A stretch of DNA of 64,000 bases, taken from Pseudomonadota bacterium (GTDB taxonomy: Bacteria; Pseudomonadota; Alphaproteobacteria; SHVZ01). The notes beneath the pieces were generated by a model, which saw nothing but the letters and a program-made list of their open reading frames with translations, did not search any database and had not been told where the DNA came from. Below, in pieces: positions 1-8,035 of the stretch (position 1 is its first letter; each line of letters starts with the position of its first letter). The DNA is taken from contig JACQAG010000018.1 of assembly GCA_016195085.1 (NCBI GenBank), forward strand, positions 58,208-122,207. The letters run 5' to 3'. The position numbers were made by a program, and so were the translations under genes.

Positions 1-840
1 CGCTCCGGCTGGACTGGCAGCCAACGCTATCCCGTGCAATGGGGGGGCGACCCGCAGTCCGATTGGGAGGGAATGGCGGCGAGCCTGCGCGGCGCGCTTG
101 GCTGGGGCATGAGCGGGGTTCCTTGCTATGCGACCGACATCGGCGGCTTCTACGGCCCACAGCCCGACGCCGAGCTGTATCTGCGCTGGGTCGAGGTCGG
201 GGTCTTCGCCTCGCATTTCCGCTTTCACGGCGTGGGTGCCCGCGAGCCTTGGGCCTTCGGCGAGGCAGCGGCCGCGATCGCCCGGCGCTGGTTCGAGTTC
301 CGCTATCGGCTGATCCCCTATCTCGAGGCCTGCCTCATCGAGGCAGCCGACACCGGCTTGCCGGTCATGCGGGCGATGCCGCTTGCCTTCCCGGACGATC
401 CCGCTTCCTGGCGCTTCGAGCTGCAGTTCCTCTGCGGCCCGAGCCTGCTGGTGGTGCCGGTCGTCGAGCCGGGCGGGCGGGTGAGCGCCTATTTGCCCGC
501 CGGAACCTGGCATGCGCTGTGGAGCGGCGAGAGCATCCAAGGCGGCCGGGCGGTCGCCTTGGAGGTACCGCTCGATCACATCCCGGTCTTCGGGCGCGAG
601 GGCCACCTGTTGCCGCTGGGCCCCGTCGTCCAGCACACGGGCGAGCTGCCGCAGCCGAGCCCGATCACCGAGCTATGGGCGTTCGGCCGCCCGCAGCCAC
701 GCCGCGGCGCCGGCGGCCTGGCTCTGGAAGAGGATGGCCGCAGCGTCCGCATTGCCGGACTCGCCGCCGGGGCGACGGTCCGCTCTTGGGCCGAAGCGAA
801 TGCGGTCGTTTCGAACGGTGTGGCGACCTTCGCCGGATAG
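1..840 (+). CDS. GH31 family alpha-glycosidase, 3' part (5' end outside window)
   Basis: This is the C-terminal part of a glycoside hydrolase family 31 enzyme (alpha-glucosidase/alpha-xylosidase group). The reading frame is open from base 1, so the gene starts outside the window. Visible GH31 features are the GGDPQSDWEGM segment, the ATDIGGFYG motif whose Asp (codon at 136-138) is the usual acid/base residue, HFRFHG further on, and the following beta-sandwich with LLVVPVVEPGG and the YLPAGTWHALW sequence. The catalytic nucleophile region lies upstream and cannot be checked. It would act on alpha-linked glucosides or xylosides; the substrate cannot be told from this fragment. It ends 4 bp from the stop of the convergent transporter gene. 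Confidence 0.9.
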   Translation, partial: RSGWTGSQRYPVQWGGDPQSDWEGMAASLRGALGWGMSGVPCYATDIGGFYGPQPDAELYLRWVEVGVFASHFRFHGVGAREPWAFGEAAAAIARRWFEFRYRLIPYLEACLIEAADTGLPVMRAMPLAFPDDPASWRFELQFLCGPSLLVVPVVEPGGRVSAYLPAGTWHALWSGESIQGGRAVALEVPLDHIPVFGREGHLLPLGPVVQHTGELPQPSPITELWAFGRPQPRRGAGGLALEEDGRSVRIAGLAAGATVRSWAEANAVVSNGVATFAG

Positions 841-843
841 CCG

Positions 844-2445
844 CTACTTCCTCGCCAGGAAGGCCCTCGTCATCGTGTCGTAGAAGCTGTAGAGCGCATC
901 GCCCGCAATCGCGCCGGCGGCGAAGACCTCCATGTCGGATTGGCGCGCCCCGCTCGTCGCCCGCGTCCAAATGGTGCGCAAGGCGACACCCACCAGCACC
1001 GCCCAGCCGGCGGTCGGGTTGAGCAAGAGGAGGCCGGTGGCGAACAGCACGCCCAGCTGCCGCTTGGGTCCGCCCAGGAACTGCACGATCGCCCCCGGGA
1101 TCGCCCAGATCGCCAGCTGCTGCGCCACCTCCCAGGAAGCGCCGGCCTTGATGGTCGCCACATAGACCCGGTCGACCGGGGCCACCTTGTTGGCGGCGAA
1201 ATATCCCTGGTAGGAAATGAACACCACGATGCCGGCGATGACGAAGGCGAACATGGCGGCATAGAGCTGCTGGCGTCGCCCTTCCCGCTCGAAGGCGGGA
1301 TCGGTGCCATAGCCGCGCAGCATGTGGCCGGCCTTGAGGTCATAGCCCATGTCGGCGAAGGCGGGGCCGGTCGCGGCCGAGAAGCCGACGAGGAGGCAGA
1401 GTGCGGGTGCCGGGAAACCGATCAGCATGCCGATCACCAAGGTAATGAGCGCCACGGCGAAAGCCGGGAACCAGCCCGCATGCATCGCCGCCAAGCCGAC
1501 GATGAGCTCATGGGTCAAGGCGGCAAAGGCCGCGTAGACGATGAACAGCACCAGCATGCCGAAGGACATCTCCGAGATCATGCCGCCCAAAAGCGCGATG
1601 ATGACCGCGATGAGGACGTAGGCGCCGCTGCCGAATGCGATGGTGCGGCGCACCTCCTCGGCGCTGGTGCCGGTGCGGCTGGAGGCGGGCTTGGCGGAGT
1701 CCCGCTGCAGCATCAGCATCACCACCTGGATGAGGGCCACCAGCCCGGCGCCGACCATGACGCCGTGGGGAATGTAGGCCTTCATGAGATCGCCCCCCGG
1801 CGCCAGCCAAGGGAGCAGCGTGGAAGAATAGCCGCGGGTCAAGAGGCCGATGCCGAACATGGTGAGCGCCCAGATGTTGCCGATGAAGGCGACACCGAAG
1901 GCGGACATCGGGATGGCGAAGATCGATCCTAGAATTCCCACGCCGATGCCGCCCAGGAGCACCAGGCCCTTGCGCCCGCCCTCATCGCCGGCGCGGATCG
2001 CTTCGGCGGCCGCCACACCGGGCGGCCAGGCGCCCTCGGCCGGGAAGACCTCGCTGTCGAACATGCGGTAGAGCATGTAGCCGTCGAGCAGCATCGCCAG
2101 AAACACGCCGAGCAGCATGGGACCCACCAGATCCATCCGGCCCAGCACGAAGGGGATGCCGACCGGCAGCAGGAGCGCGTTGCCGGCGCCGAAGGTGGCC
2201 GCCGAGATGGCGCTCTGCGCCAGGTTCTGCACATGGATCGACTTGTAGCGCCTGAGCAGCGCCAGCGGCACCCGTGCCAGCGCCATGCCGGCGAGCGCGC
2301 CGATCAGCGAGGTGTTGGTGGTGATGCCGAGCGTGGTGATGAGCTCGGTGCCGATGATGGCGCCCACGACGCACAAGGGCGCGATCAGCGCCAGGCTTTC
2401 GAAGCTGAAGAAGCGCGGATGCTCTGCGCCGGTCGACTGTTGCAT
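844..2445 (-). CDS. OPT-family oligopeptide transporter-like membrane protein
   Basis: A polytopic inner-membrane protein of about 533 residues with roughly a dozen hydrophobic segments. The segments around LIAPLCVVGAIIGTELIT, the GNALLLPVGIP loop and the EGAWPPGVAAAEAI loop resemble the OPT (oligopeptide/metal-siderophore) transporter family. An ATG at 2457 is also in frame, but the ATG at 2445 has a G-rich stretch just upstream and is preferred. It lies 41 bp downstream of the hydantoinase/oxoprolinase gene on the same strand, so the two are probably one transcript. That suggests uptake of a small peptide, cyclic amino acid or hydantoin-like substrate for the enzyme. The substrate link is inference. 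Confidence 0.8.
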   Translation of the reverse strand: MQQSTGAEHPRFFSFESLALIAPLCVVGAIIGTELITTLGITTNTSLIGALAGMALARVPLALLRRYKSIHVQNLAQSAISAATFGAGNALLLPVGIPFVLGRMDLVGPMLLGVFLAMLLDGYMLYRMFDSEVFPAEGAWPPGVAAAEAIRAGDEGGRKGLVLLGGIGVGILGSIFAIPMSAFGVAFIGNIWALTMFGIGLLTRGYSSTLLPWLAPGGDLMKAYIPHGVMVGAGLVALIQVVMLMLQRDSAKPASSRTGTSAEEVRRTIAFGSGAYVLIAVIIALLGGMISEMSFGMLVLFIVYAAFAALTHELIVGLAAMHAGWFPAFAVALITLVIGMLIGFPAPALCLLVGFSAATGPAFADMGYDLKAGHMLRGYGTDPAFEREGRRQQLYAAMFAFVIAGIVVFISYQGYFAANKVAPVDRVYVATIKAGASWEVAQQLAIWAIPGAIVQFLGGPKRQLGVLFATGLLLLNPTAGWAVLVGVALRTIWTRATSGARQSDMEVFAAGAIAGDALYSFYDTMTRAFLARK

Positions 2446-2498
2446 GGGGCCCCCCATGGATATTGCCGCGGTCGGCGACCGGGTCCTTCGAGGTTAGC

Positions 2499-5400
2499 TC
2501 ATTCCGCCGCGCTCGCGGAAGCCTGCCCGCCATAGTCCTTGAGCGCGGAGGCCGGCGAGACGTAGCCGTCGGCCACGTCGTCCTCGAGCCGGGCGCGGTC
2601 GCGCTCGGCCGGCGGGCCATAGCCCGAGCCGCCGGCCAGCTGCACCTCGACGATACGATCGGCCGTGGTGAGCGTCACCAGCTCGCCGGTGCCGCAGTCA
2701 TGCACCAGCGTGCCGTCGCGGTCGAGCACGAGCCCGTGCACGCTGCCGCCCGGCTTGCCCTCGAACAGACCTTCGGTTGCCACCCCAACGCCTTCGGGAT
2801 AGATCGAGAACAGGGTCGGCAGGCCATCATCGAAGAGCTTCCTAAGACGCGTGCGAACGCCGAGCCCGCCCCGCAACCGGCCGGGACCGCCGGAATCGGC
2901 CACCAAAGTCTTCTCCAAGACCAAGACCGGAGCCCGCGTCTCCATGAGCTCGATCGAGGTATTGGCCGCCGAGGTCGGATAAAGCAGCGCCGACTTGCCG
3001 TCGCTCTGCTGGGAGCCGCCCTGCCCGCCGCCCATGAAATAATGGTCGGAATAGATCCGGCCTGCCTCGTCGCGGCCGTAGATGCTGATGGCATGCGGCA
3101 GCCCGGTGGCGGCCTGCACCTGGCCCGGTGCGGCTTGGGCGAGTGCTCTGAAGATGTTGGGCGCGATATACCAGCCGGTGCGCGTCCTGAGATTGACCGC
3201 GACCGGCTTCGAGGCGTTCAGGACCGATCCCGCCGGCGCCTTGACGGTGAACGGCCGATAGCAGCCGGCATTGCTGCGGATCTGCGGCGTGAGAATGCAT
3301 TTCAAGGGGTAGGTCGAGTGCGCCGCCGTATAGGTAAAGGTGCAGTTGAGACCGCCCTGCGCCAGCTCGGCCGGGGCGCCGGCGAAATCCACCTCGATCG
3401 CGTCGCCCTTCACCGTCACCTTGACCGGATAGCGGAGCTTGGTGCCGAGCGGATTGTTCCAGACCTCCGAGCGGTATTCGCCGTCCGGCAGGCGCCTGAT
3501 CGCATCGCGCACCGCGCGCTCGGCGCGGTCGTGCACGACGGAAGCGAGCGCTCTCAGATCGTGCATGCCATAGTCGTCCATGAAGGCGACGAGCCGGTCG
3601 GCGCCGAGCTGGTTGGCGGCGACGAAGGAGTGGATGTCGCCCAGCACCTCCTCGGGCTTGCGCACATTCTCGGCCAAGAGCGTCAGCAGATCCTCGTTCG
3701 GCACGCCTTCGCGGCAGAGCTTCATCGGCGGGATCTGGAAGCCCTCGTCGTAGATCTCGCGGGCGCGGAGCGAATCCTTGGTGCCGCCGATGTCGCCGAC
3801 ATGGCCCACGGTCGCGGTCAGCGCCACCAGGCGGCCGGCGCGGAAGACCGGCGTCACCACCGCGATGTCGAAAAGATGCCCGGCGCAGAGCCAGGGATCG
3901 TTGGTGATGAGCACGTCGCCGGGCTTGAGCGTGTCGGGCGGGAACTTCTTGATGAGCGCCTTCACCGCGATCGGCAGGGTCAGGTTGAAGACCGGCATGG
4001 CCCTAGGCGAATGGGCCAGGCTCTCGCCGTCGGGATCCAAGAGGTCGGTGGCGAAATCCTGCGCCTCGGAAATGATGAGGGAGAAGGCCGTTCGCACGAT
4101 GGTGTGCCACATCTCCTCGACCACGGTGACCAGGCGCGCCCACATGATCTCGAGGGAGACGGAATCGGACTCGATCAGGCCGCGCGCCTCGTCAAGCGGC
4201 GTCATGGGCGTGATGCGGGCGGCCGCGGCCGGTGCGACCGCGATCTCGATGCGGAGGGTTCCCGCGGCATCGACCATCAGCCGATCGCCGGGGGCGAGGA
4301 TGGTGGTGGCCTCGCGTTCCTCGATGATGGCGGGGCCGAGGATCGCGGTACCCGCCGGCAGCGCATAGCGATCGTAGACCGGAGTCAGGACGAAGCCCCC
4401 CTCGCCCTGGGCTGGGCCGAAATAGGCGCGCCGCTTGCCCTTCAAGGCCTGCCCCGAGGACCGGGCATCGGCCTCGGCCAAGCTCAAGGCCGGCAGCGGG
4501 CCGCGGCAGCGGACCCGGAGCGAGACCACCTGCACCGCGACCCCCTCATAGACCGAGGTGTAGCGGTGGGCGTAGGCGGTGGCGAAGGCGGCACGGATCG
4601 CCGGCAGCGCCGCCGCACCGATCCGGCCGGAAGGGAGATCGACGTTGATCTCATGGATCTGCCCCATGAGGCGCATATCGGCCGAGCGCTCGGTCACGAT
4701 GTCGCCAGCGGCAACGCCGGCGGCGGTCAGCCTTGCTTCGGTCTCGCGCTCGAGCTCGCCCAAGACCGCATCCATGCGGAGGGCGGCGCCGGGATCATCG
4801 AGGCGGAGAGGATGGCTCCGCACCTGCTCGAAGGACAAGGGAGCGGCGAGGAAGCCCAAGGCCGAGGCGGCACCGGAAGCCGGCGGGATCAAGACCTCGC
4901 GCACCCCCAGAATGCGCGCCACGCCCGCCGCGTGCGCGGGGCCGGCGCCGCCGAATCCGACCATGGCATAGCGCCTGGGATCCTTGCCCTTCTCCACGAT
5001 GTGGATGCGCGCGGCGGCCGCCATGCTCTCGGTCACCAGGCGATGGATGCCCCAGGCGGTCTCCACGGCCGACAGGCCGAGCTTGGCGCCGATGCCGGCG
5101 AGCGCCCGTTCCGCGGCTTGGCGGTCGAGGGCCATGCGCCCGCCCAGGAAAAATCCGGGATCGTAATATCCCAGCAGGAGATTGGCGTCGGTCACCGTGG
5201 GCTCGCTGCCGCCGCGGCCATAGCAGGCGGGCCCGGGATCCGCACCGGCGGAGTGCGGACCGACGCGCAGGAGCCCGAGCTCGTCGAGGGCGGCGACCGA
5301 GCCGCCGCCGGCACCGATCTCGATCATGTCGATGACCGGCGCCTTGATCGGCAGGCCGGAGCCCTTCTTGAAGCGATGGACGCGGGCCGCTTCCATCTCG

Positions 5401-6326
5401 GCCGCGGTGGCGGCATGGCCGTTTTCGATCAGGCACGCCTTGGCGGTGGTGCCGCCCATGTCGAAGCTGATCACGTCCGCCTTGCCGGCGACCCGGCCGA
5501 AGAACGCCGTGGCCAGCGCGCCGCCGGCGGGACCGGACTCCAACAGCCGGATCGGAAAGGCCCGTGCCGTCTCCGGCGAGACCAGGCCGCCGGCGGAGTG
5601 CATGAGATAGAGCGCGCCGCGGAAGCCCCGCTGCCACAGCTCGCGCTCCATGCGCCGGACATAACGGTCCATCAGCGGCTGCACGAAGGCGTTGGCGCAG
5701 GTGGTGGTTATGCGCTGGTACTCCCAGAGCTCGGCCACCACGTCGGAGGAGAGCGAGACCGCAACCTGGGGAAAGTGCTGGCGGATCGCGGCACCGGCTT
5801 CGCGCTCATGCGCCGGGTTGCGATAGGAATGGAGGAAGCAGACGGCGATCGCCTCGACGCCGGAGGCGACGAGCTGGCGGGCGGCGGCGACCACCTTGTC
5901 CGGGTCGAGCGCCACCACGACATTGCCGTCGCGGTCCATGCGCTCGGGCACCTCCAGGCGATGCCGGCGCCTGACCAAGGGCTCGGGATATTGCAGGAAG
6001 AGATCGTAGATGTCGTAGCGCTGCTCGGTCCCCATCTCCAGGATGTCGCGGAAGCCTTGGGTGGTGATGAGCCCGAGCTTGGCGCCTTGGCGCTCGATGA
6101 GCGCGTTGGTGACGAGCGTGGTGCCATGCACGATGTCGCCCACATCGGCCAAGGCCACGTCCGCGGCCGAAAGGAGCTGACCCAGACCATCGAGCGCGCC
6201 GATGGAGGGATCTTCCGGCGTGGTCAGGCATTTGTAGAGCCGGATGTCGTTCCGCTCGCGGTCGAGCAGGATGAAATCGGTGAAGGTGCCGCCGATGTCG
6301 AAACCGATGCGCCAGCGCGCTGCCAT
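2499..6326 (-). CDS. Fused hydantoinase/5-oxoprolinase HyuA-HyuB
   Basis: A 1275-residue fusion. The N-terminal part (about residues 1-690) is HyuA-like: the FDIGGTFTDF nucleotide-binding motif at residue 9 onwards, HGTTLVTNALIE, FDMGGTTAKA in the middle, and GFGGAGPAHA. The C-terminal part (about 715-1270) is HyuB-like: ITNDPWLCAGH, HVGDIGG, a GGGQGGSQQS segment and the terminal GGSGYGPP motif. Such fusions hydrolyse 5-oxoproline or hydantoin rings using ATP. The start has an AAGGA-like ribosome site upstream. It is probably co-transcribed with the OPT-type transporter. A 1300-codon open frame opposite is an artefact of high third-position GC. The exact substrate (oxoproline, N-methylhydantoin or other) is not determinable here. 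Confidence 0.92.
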   Translation of the reverse strand: MAARWRIGFDIGGTFTDFILLDRERNDIRLYKCLTTPEDPSIGALDGLGQLLSAADVALADVGDIVHGTTLVTNALIERQGAKLGLITTQGFRDILEMGTEQRYDIYDLFLQYPEPLVRRRHRLEVPERMDRDGNVVVALDPDKVVAAARQLVASGVEAIAVCFLHSYRNPAHEREAGAAIRQHFPQVAVSLSSDVVAELWEYQRITTTCANAFVQPLMDRYVRRMERELWQRGFRGALYLMHSAGGLVSPETARAFPIRLLESGPAGGALATAFFGRVAGKADVISFDMGGTTAKACLIENGHAATAAEMEAARVHRFKKGSGLPIKAPVIDMIEIGAGGGSVAALDELGLLRVGPHSAGADPGPACYGRGGSEPTVTDANLLLGYYDPGFFLGGRMALDRQAAERALAGIGAKLGLSAVETAWGIHRLVTESMAAAARIHIVEKGKDPRRYAMVGFGGAGPAHAAGVARILGVREVLIPPASGAASALGFLAAPLSFEQVRSHPLRLDDPGAALRMDAVLGELERETEARLTAAGVAAGDIVTERSADMRLMGQIHEINVDLPSGRIGAAALPAIRAAFATAYAHRYTSVYEGVAVQVVSLRVRCRGPLPALSLAEADARSSGQALKGKRRAYFGPAQGEGGFVLTPVYDRYALPAGTAILGPAIIEEREATTILAPGDRLMVDAAGTLRIEIAVAPAAAARITPMTPLDEARGLIESDSVSLEIMWARLVTVVEEMWHTIVRTAFSLIISEAQDFATDLLDPDGESLAHSPRAMPVFNLTLPIAVKALIKKFPPDTLKPGDVLITNDPWLCAGHLFDIAVVTPVFRAGRLVALTATVGHVGDIGGTKDSLRAREIYDEGFQIPPMKLCREGVPNEDLLTLLAENVRKPEEVLGDIHSFVAANQLGADRLVAFMDDYGMHDLRALASVVHDRAERAVRDAIRRLPDGEYRSEVWNNPLGTKLRYPVKVTVKGDAIEVDFAGAPAELAQGGLNCTFTYTAAHSTYPLKCILTPQIRSNAGCYRPFTVKAPAGSVLNASKPVAVNLRTRTGWYIAPNIFRALAQAAPGQVQAATGLPHAISIYGRDEAGRIYSDHYFMGGGQGGSQQSDGKSALLYPTSAANTSIELMETRAPVLVLEKTLVADSGGPGRLRGGLGVRTRLRKLFDDGLPTLFSIYPEGVGVATEGLFEGKPGGSVHGLVLDRDGTLVHDCGTGELVTLTTADRIVEVQLAGGSGYGPPAERDRARLEDDVADGYVSPASALKDYGGQASASAAE

Positions 6327-6444
6327 GAAGCTGTCCTTAAGACCGGTCGATTAGGGCCAGCTTAGCATCCGCCGCGGCAATCGCCATCGCCCCGAGGAGA
6401 TCGGCAGGGGAAGCTATTCACCGAAGTTAATCAGTCACTTGGGC

Positions 6445-6519
6445 CGGTTGCGGCAGAGGGGTTTGAGCGCCCAACCAAGGAACTATGCTTCCTCCGCTCC
6501 ACCACTGAGCTACGCTACC
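6445..6519 (-). pseudogene. Degenerate tRNA-Met copy
   Basis: A 75-nt stretch aligns without gaps to the intact tRNA-Met at 15791-15865, with 57 of 75 positions identical. The CAT anticodon is retained, but U33 is lost. Acceptor pairs 1-72 and 4-69, one anticodon-stem pair and one T-stem pair are mismatched, and the 3' end reads ACCG instead of ACCA. It is therefore unlikely to work as a tRNA. It marks the left edge of the island whose right edge is the intact tRNA. Confidence 0.7.
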
Positions 6520-6549
6520 TTACGTCGCAGCTCCTTGAAGAGGCCACGC

Positions 6550-6903
6550 ATGTCGAAGAAATTCCAATTGTCGCTAGCACCCCAAGAGCTTTGGCAGGCG
6601 ATCAACCCCTGGACCTTCTATCAGCAGGGTGCGCAGTTCGGCTTCGTCAATATCAACCTGGGACAAACGCCACATCCCGAGGTGGAGCAAGCCGTCCTCG
6701 ACGAGGTGGGGAGCTATGGACGGCAACTCGGTCACATGGGAGACGCGCTCGAAGTGCTGCTGGCCCATATCAAGCTCGCCAACCTTAGCAAGGCGGAGAA
6801 GGATGCTTTGGCTGTCCTCCGTGGTGAGCTTGCCGCCATACGACAAGTGAAAGCCGGTGCCCGCATCAACCCCTCGGGCGAGCGTGAAAATCAGCGCCCT
6901 TAG
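6550..6903 (+). CDS. Hypothetical protein, 117 aa
   Basis: I do not recognise a named family. The ATG at 6550 is preceded by an AAGAGG ribosome-binding site, and the start lies just past the degenerate tRNA. The product is soluble and mostly helical, beginning with a FQLSLAPQELWQAINPW segment and followed by amphipathic helices around LEVLLAHIKLANLSKAEKDA. There are no transmembrane segments or obvious catalytic motif. It precedes a frameshifted XRE-type antitoxin gene on the same strand, so it may belong to a toxin-antitoxin-like or mobile-element cargo group. That link is by position only. Confidence 0.6.
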   Translation: MSKKFQLSLAPQELWQAINPWTFYQQGAQFGFVNINLGQTPHPEVEQAVLDEVGSYGRQLGHMGDALEVLLAHIKLANLSKAEKDALAVLRGELAAIRQVKAGARINPSGERENQRP

Positions 6904-6993
6904 CCCACGCTCGTAATGCGCCGGCTGAACGTCTGGAACACGTCGAAGCCAGAAATGGCGACGCCTCAATCGGGCGAGAGAGGACTACCGGCA

Positions 6994-7346
6994 ATGGCAA
7001 GACGAGCAGCAAAACCGGCCGAAACAATCTCGGTGACCCGGAGCAGCGGCAATGTCTTCGCCGACATGGGCGTCGTCGAGCCCGAGGAAGAACTGGCGAA
7101 GGCGCAGCGCGCCAGCCACATTCGACAAGCGATCCTCCGTCGTCGACTAACCCAGGTTCGCGCCGCGGAACTCATGGGGTTGGACCAGCCCAAGGTTCCG
7201 CCCTCATCAATGGCCGCCTCGGTGGATTTTCCAGCGACAGATTGATGCGGCTGCTGACCGCCCTTGGCCAGGACGTGGAAATCGTCGTCAAGACGAAACC
7301 CCGCGGCCGCGAGCGAGGGCAGATCCGGGTCGTGGAATCCGCTTGA
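6994..7346 (+). pseudogene. Frameshifted XRE/HigA-type antitoxin regulator
   Basis: From the ATG at 6994 the protein reads VTRSSGNVFADMGV, then a helix-turn-helix with RRLTQVRAAELMGLDQPKV, as in XRE-family antitoxins of RelE/HigB-type modules. At about position 7200 the frame breaks. Continuing in the next frame gives ALINGRLGGFSSDRLMRLL, then LGQDVEIVVKTKP, the expected rest of the family, to a stop at 7344-7346. A single lost base between GTT and GCC explains it. As it stands the ORF stops at 7245 with a garbled tail. No cognate toxin gene is recognisable upstream. A sequencing error cannot be excluded. Confidence 0.75.
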
Positions 7347-7468
7347 GGCCGTGCGGCGCGGACGGAGCTTCGATCCGTCGCTCTCCGTCGGATATTGAAG
7401 CTCCTGATCGTATTGACGAATTGCCACCCTTGAGACCGGGTGCGGCGGAGAGATTGGTGCAATACCCT

Positions 7469-7517
7469 AATCGCCGCCCTGCGTGCCTATCGATCTATGG
7501 ATGCACCGTAGCGGCGG
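7469..7517. repeat. 49-bp direct repeat, left copy
   Basis: This 49-bp sequence is identical to 13593-13641. Its right end contains the first bases of the tRNA-Met 3' end (GTAGCGGCGG). The sequence that follows here resembles the tRNA only weakly, so this looks like an older, eroded attachment-site copy. Apart from this and the relic at 7802, the 7347-8035 stretch shows no gene I can support. Confidence 0.85.
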
Positions 7518-7801
7518 GGCGATTTGAGCAATACGAACAATCGCTGCCGAGCGTGGTCATCGATCTCTAGGCGGGGCACCGATCAGCGGCCGGAATCATC
7601 ACCTTAGTCCGATCGCCGCCATGCCAGCCGAGGCCGGCCTCGTCCGTCGGACGGTGCGCCCGTCCGGACGATCTTGATCCGCAGACGCGCCCTCCACATC
7701 TCATCGAGCGCCGCTAAGTGCCAGACATTGGGAATGAGCTGACACTAAAACCTCGGCCTTTCGGACCTACTCAAGCAAGCACGACGAACCGCTACGCTCG
7801 C

Positions 7802-7876
7802 GTGGAAATTAATCCGGCATTGGCGGTGGTCGATCGCATCGGATCGGTCGTGGCTAGCGCGATGAGTCTGTCAGCT
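7802..7876 (+). other. Short conserved peptide-coding relic, copy 1
   Basis: Starting at a GTG, 25 codons encode a peptide of the form INPALAVVDRIGSVV followed by AMSLSA. It matches 18 of 25 residues of the small ORF at 11219-11332. Nine of the 18 identical residues use different synonymous codons, so similarity is held at protein level. There is no clear ribosome-binding site, and the reading frame runs on into unrelated sequence. It could be the tail of a lost gene or a small-peptide gene. Confidence 0.4.
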
Positions 7877-8035
7877 TGTGCATCGGCACACCAAACTAAC
7901 CCTCGAGAATCTTCGCCGATCAATAACTTGCCGCGCCGATCAGCGTCGAGACCCCATACGCCGTTTCACAGTCATTCCTTTCGTATCTGTCCGGTAGCTG
8001 GTCTATCCGACTTGCCGAGACAGATGTCAGAGGGC

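Noticed and set aside
2463..6365. 1300-codon plus-strand open frame opposite hyuAB
   Set aside because: It mirrors the real gene on the minus strand; composition is RHD/GEA-rich with no family motif, as expected from GC-rich codon shadows.
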